NCBI GenBank assembly: GCA_032173965.1
Contig: CM063288.1
Coordinates: 16,410,501-16,474,500, forward strand
Reading direction: 5' to 3'
Length of the DNA stretch: 64,000 bases
Source of the DNA: Sitta carolinensis
Taxonomy: Eukaryota; Chordata; Aves; Passeriformes; Sittidae
Shown here one piece after another: positions 40,916-51,610 of this stretch (positions are counted from its first letter, which is position 1; the number at the start of each line of letters is the position of its first letter). The translations under genes were made by a program, and so were the position numbers. The notes under the pieces are model-generated. The model was not told the DNA's origin, did no database searches, and saw only the letters and a list, made by a program, of their open reading frames with translations.

Positions 40916-42605
40916 CCCTAACCAAATATCTGAATTATAAATTTATGCAATTTAATTGGATTTCAAAATTTTAATAGGACGGCAGAGTACTGGAATAAGG
41001 GCTTCCCAGTTAAAAAAAAAAAAAGGGGGGGAAAACCCTATACCCTAAGAAAGTTAATTTCATTGGAAAGATAAGGCCATAAAGCCACTGAAGATAACTA
41101 GACTAAATTTCTGTAAAATTTAAGCCACTGAACTTCATGGAGTTATTCCTGTTCTCCATAATATTTTCATGGTTTACTGCCTTTCTGTCCAAAAAACATC
41201 TGCTTCGAAATAAACTTACCTATTGCTAACAGTAAACCAACCTTTACTCTTTTTGAAAACTAGAGTTCTACATAGCTTCAACATCCAGTTTTCTTGCCAA
41301 AATGAACTTTGCCACTGCTATTAATCTGGAAATAGCAATAACAGTGTTCAGATGAATGAATCTTCTCATAGATTATAAAGAAACTACTTACACAGTACGT
41401 GACAGGCAGAACTTGAACTCAGTTCTATCATTCCAAATAATCTGCTCTATCCTGAGCTTCAGGGACAGACAAACATAGACAGCTATGTAGGTATGTGTGC
41501 ATGTGTATATAATTTTTTTTCAAGAGATTTAGTCCTAATTGCTGTAGTATTTGAACCACTTGCAGGTGTTAGTATATTTCTGTGTGAAATCTGAGATGTA
41601 GGAAACTAATATTAGCAAGCACCTTTTGAAGAGTCAAACCTTAACAATTCAGTTAAGATTATCCAAAATATCAGTGACAGGACCATTCTGAACTTCAGGT
41701 CACCATCTTAATCTTACGAATAACCTTCATAGGTGTGGCTAACCTAGTACTTCTACTATTACCCAGGACAATGACAAAATAGAGCACTTATTTCAGGGAA
41801 TGAAGAAGGTGGAGATGGATTCAATCATTTTGAAAGAGGGTCAACAGAGAGAAGTGTCACACCAAAATAATGTCTTCTGATAGAAGGATAAGACACAGAT
41901 AAAAACTAAAAAAATAATAAAATTGCAACAGAAACATAAATCAGAAAGCGCCAAATTGTCAGCAGCTTCAGAGCAAGGAACTCCCAACAATTTACCAGAA
42001 TACATAAAAAATGGTTACATGAAAAGACAGAGTGCCTTTTACAATGACTACACCAGCTTACAGCCCTTAGGGACTCCTGAGACCAAGACACTCCACACCT
42101 GACAGATCTAAGAACAGTATGTTTGCTGGCAATCTGACAAAGTCTGCTTCCAAAGTTAACACGATTTTCTCACTATAGCAATTAAAATATTGACTTAATG
42201 CTGAAACAATGACTTCCTTAACCATTTCCATCTTGCGTTAGCCTCCACAGCATTGTAGACTACTGTAACTGGGAATGAAGGCTGCTCTTACAGCACTTCA
42301 AAAAAACTAAAAAGCCCCTGCATACTTCTACTGGTGCCACAGTGTGCCCTAGGTATCACTAGCACCTTTAATCAGCTGAAATTATATATACTGAATTACA
42401 TCTTAGTATTCTTCACCATTAAAATTACTGAAGATTTGAAATGCATTCTATAGCTCCTCAGTGCTGCAGGATATAACTGGTTCTCTCATCTCAAAAACTG
42501 TCCCTAATTCTGGAATATTTACATGTATATGTATGCATTGGAGGCATTGTTACCCTAAGATATAAAGAAATTTCATCATTTACATTTTTGTTTAAGTGAA
42601 ACACT

Positions 42606-42679
42606 TTTCTTAAACCTCAGTTTTGATATATCTCCTTGAATGAGGTTTCTTAAACCTCAGAGTTAAATCTCCTTGAATG
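42606..42679. repeat. Local tandem duplication, 40-bp period
   Basis: The segment beginning TTTCTTAAACCTCAG and ending CTCCTTGAATG occurs at 42606-42642 and again at 42646-42679. The second copy is about 3 bases shorter, with changes in the middle. Confidence 0.85.
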
Positions 42680-45600
42680 CTAAAGAAAAGCCAAAAAAAT
42701 GCCCCAGTTTCAAAGATTAGTAGCTAAGGAATCATATTTAATACCTATCTTAAATGTGTTTTTTTCCAAATTACACAGAAGTACTTTTAAATAAGCACAA
42801 GTACTACCATAATAAGGATCATGCAAGCCAAACATTGGGTGGAATACTATTAAAGCAATTTAAACACCATTCGATTCTTCTGATTGTGAGTTTAACCCCA
42901 TGATATACCAACTACTCAACTCGGGTTTCTCATTGGGGAAATTCAGAAGTCTTATGGTTCTCTGTCTCAATAAGCACTTTTGATGTCAGCAGTCTCACCC
43001 CATGCAGTGGCACCACCAGCTATGTAAATATGCACTGGCATAAGCAAGAGTCTTAAAATTCAGACCCACAGTTTTAGAACTCTTCTTGAACTCATCTGGA
43101 AGACAGACCACTAAACACTTCAAAGGATCTTGTCTGCTGGTGGTTGCTTTCACACCAGGCAGAAATCCATGGAACTGTGTCGGCTCTGCCAAAGCCCAGG
43201 TTTATCCGGCGTGGCTGCTGCTCTCCCGGGCTGGCAGGAGGCAGGGCCCTTGCCAGGGCACGGCACTCCCGCTGTCCCTCCTCTCCCACAGCACAGCCAC
43301 AGGGGGCCAAGTTAACACAGACTTGTACTGTATGCTACTTCTACACTGCATACTTCAAAGAGTTCCATGCTGTAATAGGTTATTTAAAACCTTGGCTAAG
43401 CCATTAGCTAAGCTAAGCCAGAACAACACGCACGCATGTGGCAATGCAAACGGCTCCAAATGGGTCACCATGGCCACGCTCTAAGATGGGCACACAGGTG
43501 ACACACCTGTCAGTCACCTGCAACAGCTGGAGTGACAGTGTCTCCCCCACCCTCATAGCAGCCCACCAAAATATCTGCTGCAAAACTGTTTAAAGCATTA
43601 TTAGCACATTGTACACATAGGCAGAAGAGAAAGAAAAACACCACAAGACTTGAAATTCCTTCATCATTTCATACATGGGATCTCCTTTGCAACACACCAG
43701 TCATCTCTAGTGCACAGCTGAAGAGCACTCCAAAGCCTGGACAGGCAGCATTGCACCTGGGGATGCCCAAGAGACATCACTGCTTCCAAAGCAGGAAAAA
43801 ACAACCTGTGGGCTGGTGAAGGAGATGTCACTGACTTAAAAAATAAAAAGCAATATCTACCCCTTACCCTTCAAGTGGGTTAAATACAAATAAAATACAG
43901 AGAAATACAGAGCCTTAAATTAAAGTCTCTTCTTCGGACATGACTTGAAGTGACAGGGTTGAACAATAACCAGTCTCCCTGAGAAGACTGGAGGTTGTGT
44001 GCCACATGCCTGAATATAAGGTAAAGGAAACTTCCAGCTCCTGTACCACTATTTTGTTTGGGGTTTTTATCATTTCTCTGTTTTAATATTTGTGTAATTT
44101 TATTTGTGGACTTGTTAACAAAAATCTGCATTTGATTTTACCCTTGCCTGCCTGGTGTTCAACCTGACAAAGTTTCTGTGGGTCAAGTAAATCTTAAAGC
44201 AGGATTGTGAATCACCTCAGAGTAGCCAAGAATCTAAGAACACTGCTTCAGATTTTCAAAGATAACTGGCTAATCCTTCACCAAGTTGCTGCAGCCCTCG
44301 TGGGAGCTGGTAAGACCACAGGCATGAGAAGTGCCCTGCAGTGACAATAATCCTGAGAAAAGCTCCCTTGTAACGCTCATCCTAACTCACACCTGAATCC
44401 TTAGATTTCACTCCTCAAGCTCAGTAAAAATGAAAGTGCCATACACATACCTTGAATATCCTAAAGGACTGGATTCTAACACCGCTATGCTGCAGTACAC
44501 AAATGACAGAATATATAAGCTGTAGTTAACCAAAGGACTCATGTTTCCACTTTACTGAACAAAGCACCATATGGTAGAAGAGAATTTGATATAAAAGGAC
44601 AGAAAACAATAGAAGTTAAGGAAAGAAATAAATTCCCTTTTCATCTAAGCAGAAAAAAATCCAAACAATAAGGCGTGAAAATGCTATTGCAAATAAGAGA
44701 CACTGTCAAGAAACAGAATTAATGGTGAAATAAAGTTACATATATTTAGTTGCAGTAGAGAAGCATTTCCTTTCACAAGCAGGTAAGCATCAGGCTAGGC
44801 TAAGTTTGAGGCTCACCTTGCCTTGGTGTTTCTGCTGCTCTTCAACAAATGGAAATGAAGCACAAATGAGGTTCCCCAGAACAATGTGTTTTTTGTTTCC
44901 ACAGCAATCTCACAAAGTTCTACAATTCTATCAAATAAGTAAATTCTAAATAACCACTCTATTTGACACATAATTTTTCTAGAGCAAAATACTTTAAACA
45001 AGAAACACACCAGTGATTTCCTAAACAATTATAGCTAAGTGTACAACATGGCTTTCGTGAGGACATGTGAACAAAAAGGTATTCTTATAAATTACATTAT
45101 AATATATTTATACATTTCTGTAGTTGTCAGCTATTATTTTGCAACAGACCCTAGAGCTGATATACCCTTACGCTACATCATGAATTACAAAAAAGACATT
45201 TTTTAAATGAAGCAACTCTATTTTTGTTTTGAAGAGCTTGTAAGACTTCAAAATACTTGCCAGATATTTTTAAACCAATGCATCTTAGTGCACAGGTTAA
45301 GTCTTAAAACTGGTATACAGTTTTACTCTTAAAAATCAATTTACATAAGCAGTGATGGAAGTTACTAAATTTAAATTCCGAGAAAAAACTAACTCAAACT
45401 GCCACAAACCCAGGTAATCTTGAATTTGTTTAAAGCAATCTCTCACCAGCATTCAATTACTTCAACTGCAGTTTTAAACTACTTTGTGAGTCAATACACA
45501 GCTGCAGATACACTGCCTTAACAGCAGTCTCTTGAGGGGAAACAGCTAAAGCTGTGCTAATCACAGTAACCAGCCCTTACAGCACATGATTTTTTTGTTG

Positions 45601-48600
45601 TGTGTATGTTTCCTAAGTTGCTGGGTTAGGAGGCTTGTGCTTATCTAATCCATGGTTCCCCTCCTCGTTTCTCCTCCACTTCTAACTCGTCCCTTCCCTT
45701 TCCTGTTGCATCAAGAAGCTGCAAATACAGTGGCTTCTGCAGGGCTGTTATAATTACCACAGTACACTGCAATTCTGAAACGTATGCAAAGTAACTTACG
45801 ATTACTTCAACAAGGCTTGAGAACTTTCAAACATGCTTCTGTTGGTTTTCTAGAACAAATCTGACCAACACTTCTTCCGAAATCAAAAACCCATGCAGCT
45901 CTTTGTTAGGATTGAAGATTATAAGCCTTCACACTGTCCCCCAAATAAGATGTTTTAAAACAACTGGCTGTAGAAAAGGAGAAAAACGTTCCAACATGAG
46001 AAGTTGGAAACAGATCCATGAGGAAAATCTACTAGAGGTTCCTAGTCTCCATTGACTTCCTTTGTTATACACCATCTCGTGCAACAAGCAAAGGTCAATT
46101 TCAACCACAAACTTAAAAGGATGAAAAAAAGCACACCAAAACAGTTACAATGTCAAATGATCATTATTTTTATTTACTTGGTTGCAGCACCCTGCGGATG
46201 CTTTAGGAGCCATCTCAAGCACTCAGGAAAGGATTTTCCACTCCCTTCCTTCCTTCCCCTCTCCTCCCTGCCAGCAGTTAAGAGTTTAAAGGATCTAACT
46301 CCTCTGAAATGTGTTAACTCAAGCAATTTTTTTAACAGTTGGAAGTTTCAGGGGAAAAAAATGAACCCAAAACAAAACAGCAGATGTTCAAGACACAGAC
46401 TTCTATCTTCCCTACCATGTGAAACTAAATGGCAAATACATACTTTAAACAATAACATTTCCAAAGAGACAAAAATATATTGTTCACCCTTTAGAAATAC
46501 TAAACAAAAACTTCAAATTGCCAAATACAGCTAAGACAATTATATCACTTTTCATAATCTGTAACACCATGCCTGAACAAGGTAAGTTGTTTCCTTTTAT
46601 TTCTTTCATTCACATTGTGGTACAAGTATAGAAACCCACTGACTGAGTAGCTTTGCTCCCTTGAGAGTAAGCAGAACTTCACATACAATCTTATAAATGC
46701 ACTTAAAAAATTAACGTAGGAGTTCAATTTCGTGAAACCCAGGTAGACCCTTTAACATTCTATACAATGTAAAGGAGAGTCTGTCATCTCAAGCCATTGA
46801 TACAAAATTACAATTCTTATAGTTCTGAGAGAAAGAAACAAAAAGAAACGAATCCCATTTATTTCCGTAACCAAAGGTACCTGCTCAATCTTAGGCACCT
46901 CAGCCTCCCCCCACCACAGCACCATCCATACACACGGGAGGAGGTGTGTCAAATCCCTCTGGGCAGAGAGTGCTCCACAGAGCGGCATGTTTTGAGTTAT
47001 GACCATGGCCAGGTCTTGCAAGTTTAATGAGGTTCCTTCTCACACACACGGACACCACACACAGTGCCAACTGGGAAATCGTAAAGTAGGATTATAGGTG
47101 TAGCTTCTTGATAGGTTAAACCTACAGATGGAGTGAAAGGCTAATCTACACTTCTAGCCTAAGATTGGCAAAAGCTCTCTCCATTTAACTGTCCTTAGAA
47201 ATTCATCTTAACCTTCAGCTTTTAGAAAAGCCAACCTGTGACACAACACTTGATATTAACAGAGCTACATGAAAAGACTGATCAAAAGCTTTGTCTGTTC
47301 CTCCATACACAGTCCAAACATCAAATCAGTGTTAAATTCCTCACGTGCAGCTACACCCAGTTAATCTTCTCAAAAGCAGCAAACTATGTAAATCTCCTTA
47401 TGCTGGTGAGATAAACATTATACTCATCAGAATGTAACAAGAGCCACTGTTACCGGGCAAAGCTGTTAAAAGGCACAGACACTGGGCTGAGCACCTAGGC
47501 TGTGCTGGTAGGACCCTGCACTCACCTCCTTCCCAGGCCTCCAGAGCTGCTTCTGGCTTCCTCTTCGAGAAACCTGAGAGCAGAGAAACCTCCCTGCACA
47601 AAGTGATTTCAAATCCCTAATCAAATAGCTGGAGTAGCTCTGTAGATTCAAGGAGCAGATGGCAGGAGAAAGCCTAATTTTCCATTTACGATAATTTTAC
47701 AGAGTGTAGAAATATTTACTTCAGAGGAGCGCCTCCCGATTTACATGAGAATGACAAAAGTGGGAGGAGGGACAGAAAATCATCTTATTCTCAACAAACC
47801 AAGTGCTAAAAAAGCCTTGTATGTATTGTATGTCATTTTGTTTCCTTTTCATTACGGATGTGCACACCCCTGCATTCTTTGCAATAGCTCAAGTAACCTT
47901 GATAGCAAAAATATTAGCTTACACCTACCTCTTTCAGACAGGATGTATGGCTATGAGTGTTGGGATAGGTTATTATTGCAGACATTGTGTGGCTTTCATT
48001 CTTTAACAAGACCTACATCTGCATTTCAAATTAATTCTCAGATGAGTTGTCACTCATTTAAGCAATGTCTCAATTTTAAGGCTGGTAAGAGTATTTTTAA
48101 TGTGCCTGTCTGCCCATAATGCAGGAAATCCTTTTGAGCACAGACCACATTTTAGTATTCTTACAAGTACTCTGCAAGAGAGAAGATGATCAGGCCAATT
48201 AGATCTGACCTGAAATTGAAAATGTTGACTCGCTCCTGTGCCTGAGTTGCACAGTGTAGATACTACAGGTAACAAACATAATATTATAAGCATAGATTTG
48301 TTTATAAAACAAAACACAGTTATTCAGGAAAACAAAAAAAGAGTATGGATAAAGATCTGAACCTACTCTACCAATATGGCATTTTGTCAATGTTTTAATT
48401 TAAGGTAGAAATCCACATTATATTACAATGCCTTAAAAATAAATCAGGTTAGTGTCGCCTTGCCTTTTATCAGTTAATCACTCCTTTTTTCAACTCAATC
48501 TGCTATAGACTCATAAAAATTAAACAGGCTAGAACTAAACATGAAGTGTTCTTTTATTATTCTGATATGTCTTAAAATATCAACGGAGACATACAAAATG

Positions 48601-49786
48601 CTCAAAAGACTTTAATTTCTCTTATAAGTTACTTAAAATTGTTTCAGCTGCACACACTACATACTGTTGGCTTAGGAAATCCAGTTACTCCTTTTAGAGA
48701 CACTGGTTGACAACTTTTCCTATACTAACAGTACCTAGTGTCTCAGGCTAAAGCTCAATTACAATACAATTGTCTGAATATGGGTTACACGGAACATAAA
48801 GAGACTTAATCTCAACTTTTCTTAATTATCAAGGGTTGAAAAATTAGGCTTGCAGCACTCTTCAGCACTGTTTGACATCAGTTCACCCCTGCAGGTGAAG
48901 TGTGACTGAAAGGGAGATCAGAAAGCCAATCACTAATCGACGTTAGTCTACATGAATGAAGTTAATAGAAGTTTTCCATGGACTTAACTGGAGAAAAGCA
49001 CAGACCCTGGCTCTTATGTAGGAAGCGTTTGAGCAGAGAATAGCTACACACTAACAAAAGAAACCTTTAGTACCCAGGGTCTTAAGCTCACATAATACCC
49101 CTGCATTCATTTCTTTCTCTGCCTATTGGGGAAAAAGGGTCTGTTTGTTTTTCTGATTCAGTCGGCCCTTTTAGCTCTTTGAATCTAAGGCGTGCACTGT
49201 GAAAAGAAGAGCATCTTATCAGCCTGCTCCAGACCAGCAGGCAAACTCACATCCGCACATAAAACACAGCCCTGCCAGCACGAGGCCTGGCCCCACTGCC
49301 CTCGGCTCCTGCCAACACCCTGCCCCGCACCCGACACCCTGCACAGCCACACAAGGGGCCTTCCTTGATTAATGGTCCTCCCGGGAGTGCGCGAAAGAGT
49401 ATCTGATGCTCTGGCTTCATTTATAAAGTATGCAGGAGCACCAGACAAGATGATCAGCATGGGCGTATCCAGGACATTTATTAACAACAAACCAAAACCA
49501 GCGCACACAATAAGCATGTTTTGTTATGTATGGACTTGAACACAAGATGCAAAGATAACTCAGTGCACTGCTGGGCAGCATCTGCAGAGCGCTGCTGAGA
49601 TAACACACCAGTGATTCTTATCAAAAAGATATTTCTATAAAATAACAGGGAGGAGAAAGGAAACAGCAGCTTTTACTTAAGCTTCAAGAAAATATGAGTC
49701 TAACTTTCACTGTCCTGCAGGTTAGCCACACAGATCATGTGTCATCCCAACAATGCACCAAGAGTTCAAAATTTCCAAGCCGATGT

Positions 49787-49804
49787 ATATGTATATATAC
49801 ATAT
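49787..49804. repeat. 18-bp AT-rich perfect palindrome
   Basis: ATATGTATATATACATAT equals its own reverse complement. It is low complexity and about 600 bases outside the CpG island edge, in intron 1. Confidence 0.8.
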
Positions 49805-50467
49805 ATTATGTATATGAAACCCTTCACTGTGTGCAGCAGTGAGATCTGATTTCCTATTTCTACCCTTAATGCATTCTGACCCCAAGCAAAATAGGACAAA
49901 CTTCCCCAGTATTGCTGACTGAACCCGTCAAATTACTCGTTTCAGCTACTAAGTGCAGGAGACACGGAAGGATTTTTTTCTCACCTGGAAAGAAGCCTGC
50001 CATAGTATTTTTGGCATGCTTTGTCAAGCCGGTAGCTTGTCAGTGACCTCTACTCCATTTACCCTCTGGCTCACACACGGAGCACGCTTTCCCATTAACT
50101 TAAATAGTAAGATTTTTTTCGTTTATTTTTAAAAATTTAACCGAAGACTCAATAAAAAAAAATTCACCAAGCAGTAAATAATGTAAGATTAATATCAACA
50201 CTGCGTCTTGCGCGCATAAAAAGTGCAGCCAAAGACAAACAGTCCAGCAAGGTTGTAACGCAACTATTTCAAATATTTTATTTCCAGCGACTAAACAAAC
50301 AAACAAAGAAATACCACTTTCGGTACAGCTCCATAGATGCAGCTCCGAGCTTATCAGAGAGATCTCTCTGCCCATAAAATGTCACAGGGTCCCCTCCGTG
50401 CCCCCCTCGGGCGGAGCTGGGGCGCACCCGAACGGCGGCGGAGGTTTTCTGGAGGGTTGTTTAAAAG

Positions 50468-50486
50468 AAAAAAAAAAAAAAAAAAA
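50468..50486 (+). repeat. A19 homopolymer in the CpG island
   Basis: Nineteen A in otherwise GC-rich sequence, about 370 bases inside intron 1 from the exon 1 donor. On the RBMS1 sense strand it is a T19 tract. Confidence 0.95.
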
Positions 50487-50852
50487 TGTGCCCGGATCCC
50501 CTCGCTCATTTCACGCCGAGTGAAAAACATCCAGCCCCAAGTTTCGCTGTTGCGACATCGGGTCCTTTCTAACCTGTTGCCGAGCCCGGCGGGGCCGCCC
50601 CGCACCGCCCCGCACGCCCCGCGAAGGTGACCCGGCGGCGGCCGCCCCGGCACTAGCCAAGGTCACGGCGCGGCTCTTAAGAGGAGGTTAAAAAAGAAAT
50701 TTAAGAAAGGAGAAGAGAGTTTCGTTTTTCAAATCCCAGCCCTCGAGAAGTGAGCAGGCTGCAAGCCGCAACTCACGCCAGTCGCCACTCCTCCCCCAGC
50801 ACCTCGGGGCCGCGGGGGAACGCGGGGGTGCCACACACCCACACAGCCCCTC

Positions 50853-50861
50853 CCTTACCTG
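50853..50861 (-). other. RBMS1: Splice donor of RBMS1 alternative exon 1
   Basis: In the sense direction, AAGCAG is followed by GTAAGG, a good U2-type donor. The last intact codon is CAG (Gln), giving a phase 0 junction that matches the acceptor of exon 2. Confidence 0.9.
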
Positions 50862-50921
50862 CTTCCGATAGGGGGTCCGCCCGCCGCCCGCCGCGCTGCT
50901 GTTGCTGCTGGGGAAGATCAT
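50859..50921 (-). CDS. RBMS1: RBMS1 alternative first coding exon (MIFPSS... isoform)
   Basis: This is the first 21 codons of RBMS1 (MSSP/SCR2 family), a nuclear and cytoplasmic protein that binds single-stranded DNA and AU-rich RNA through two RRMs. The peptide is MIFPSSNSSAAGGGRTPYRKQ. Its MIFPSS start and RTPYRKQ end match the known short N-terminal isoform of vertebrate RBMS1, while the Ser/Ala/Gly middle is low complexity and differs from the mammalian version as I remember it. The ATG has G at -3. The frame stays open upstream but has no in-frame ATG nearby (an apparent earlier start at 50963 is a TTG). The exon ends in CAG followed by GTAAGG, phase 0, and joins in frame to exon 2 (CAG TCC...), giving RKQ-QS as in the known isoform. 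It lies in a CpG island, consistent with its own promoter. The 5' UTR extent cannot be fixed from sequence. Gene identity is near certain; the exact start is likely. Confidence 0.93.
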
Positions 50922-51095
50922 CGCCCCGCCTGATCCCCCGCTCCCCCTCGGGATGGGGAGCAACTTTGGCGGCCGCCGGGCTGCGGCGCGGCGGGGCTGC
51001 AGGGCGCTCTCCGCCTCCGTGCCTTCTCCGCCGGCTGCGGCTCCTCGAACCCTCCGCTCGGCCCTCGCCCCGCCCGGCCCCGCTCCGCGCCGACC

Positions 51096-51125
51096 CTACC
51101 CAGCGGCGGCCGCCCAGGCTGCCAT
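51096..51125 (-). other. Possible 9-codon upstream ORF in the RBMS1 5' UTR
   Basis: On the sense strand an ATG at 51125 opens a frame MAAWAAAAG that stops at TAG (51096-51098), about 175 bases before the RBMS1 start codon. The context is weak at -3 (T) with G at +4. It matters only if transcription begins upstream of 51125, which is plausible but not shown. Confidence 0.35.
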
Positions 51126-51298
51126 CCACGGGCCCCCGCTGACCGCCGCCGGCCGCCCCAGCCCAGCCCGGCCCGGCCCCACCTCCCGCCGGCCTCAACC
51201 ACCGCCCAGCAGAGGGAGGGAGCGGGCGGGAAGCGCGAGCCGCGGCGGGGAGGCGCGCAGCGGGCGCGGAGCTCGCGCCCCGCCCCGTCCTGCGCGCT

Positions 51299-51320
51299 GG
51301 GGAATGGGGGGGGGTGGGGG
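51299..51320 (+). other. G-quadruplex-prone G runs in the CpG island
   Basis: Four or more runs of at least three G separated by one to three bases (51299-51302, 51306-51314, 51316-51320) meet the usual sequence rule for a G-quadruplex on the plus strand. They lie about 380 bases upstream of the RBMS1 start codon, in the promoter or 5' UTR zone. Confidence 0.6.
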
Positions 51321-51323
51321 AGT

Positions 51324-51370
51324 GGCGCGGAGCGGGGCGCGGCGCCAGGGGAGGCGCGGAGCGGGGCGCG
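51324..51370. repeat. 18-bp direct repeat in the CpG island
   Basis: Two identical 18-bp copies (GGCGCGGAGCGGGGCGCG) lie at 51324-51341 and 51353-51370, with a 29-bp period. Each contains a GC-box-like GCGGGGCG core, so the duplication doubles a potential Sp/KLF-type site. Confidence 0.75.
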
Positions 51371-51505
51371 GGCGCGGACCCCCCCGCGCCGTGCAATGGT
51401 TGCGCCTGAGAGGGGCGCGGGGGGGCGGCGGGCCCGCGTGCCGCGCATTCCGCCGCGGGGCGCGCCCGGCGGGGTCCCGACCCCCGTGCGGCCGGAGCGG
51501 GGCTG

Positions 51506-51538
51506 CCCGCGGAGCACCCGCGGAGCGCCCGCGGAGCG
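51506..51538. repeat. 11-bp tandem repeat (CCCGCGGAGCR x3)
   Basis: Three head-to-tail copies of CCCGCGGAGCA/G lie at 51506-51516, 51517-51527 and 51528-51538. A related GCGGAGCGCC follows at 51551-51560. It is a small GC-rich minisatellite at the upstream edge of the island. Confidence 0.8.
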
Positions 51539-51610
51539 CCACGGCCGCCTGCGGAGCGCCCCAGCCGCGGGGCTGAGCGCCCCGAGGCACAAACACCGCG
51601 CCCCTTAACT

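Larger units (their letters stand above)
25689..50858 (-). other. RBMS1: RBMS1 intron 1; no gene seen
   Basis: About 25.2 kb between the alternative first exon and exon 2. Mostly AT-rich, with poly-A/poly-T tracts near 31225, 34392, 39285 and 50468, a 40-bp-period duplication at 42606-42679, an A/AAAC-rich tract near 40856-40915, and CpG-rich patches near 28470-28560, 43190-43320 and 49240-49400. I recognise no additional coding exon. Confidence 0.75.
50395..51610 (-). promoter_or_regulatory. RBMS1: CpG island and promoter of the RBMS1 MIFPSS isoform
   Basis: A very GC- and CpG-rich block of about 1.2 kb surrounds exon 1, with sharp edges against AT-rich DNA on both sides. It holds GC boxes (CCCCGCCC at 51068-51075 and 51278-51285, binding sites for the Sp/KLF family), no obvious TATA box, and several G-rich runs. 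This is the usual form of a vertebrate TATA-less promoter. The transcription start should fall between about 51000 and 51600, but sequence alone cannot place it. A run of 19 A at 50468-50486 sits inside the left part, in intron 1. All three minus frames stay open for more than 220 codons here; GC-rich DNA lacks stop codons, so this is not evidence of coding. Confidence 0.85.

Noticed and set aside
43086..43484. 132-codon plus-strand open frame in intron 1
   Set aside because: Runs through a local GC-rich patch where other frames are open too; no family resemblance.
46052..46534. 160-codon plus-strand open frame in intron 1
   Set aside because: No recognisable domain and no splice or promoter context. 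Composition looks like random intron translation.
50922..50963. N-terminal extension of RBMS1 (MLPIPRGSGGSGGA)
   Set aside because: The apparent start at 50963 is a TTG, not ATG, and the known isoform starts at MIFPSS.
50902..51576. 224-codon plus-strand open frame across the CpG island
   Set aside because: Low-complexity Ala/Pro/Arg translation on the strand opposite to RBMS1; the same compositional effect.
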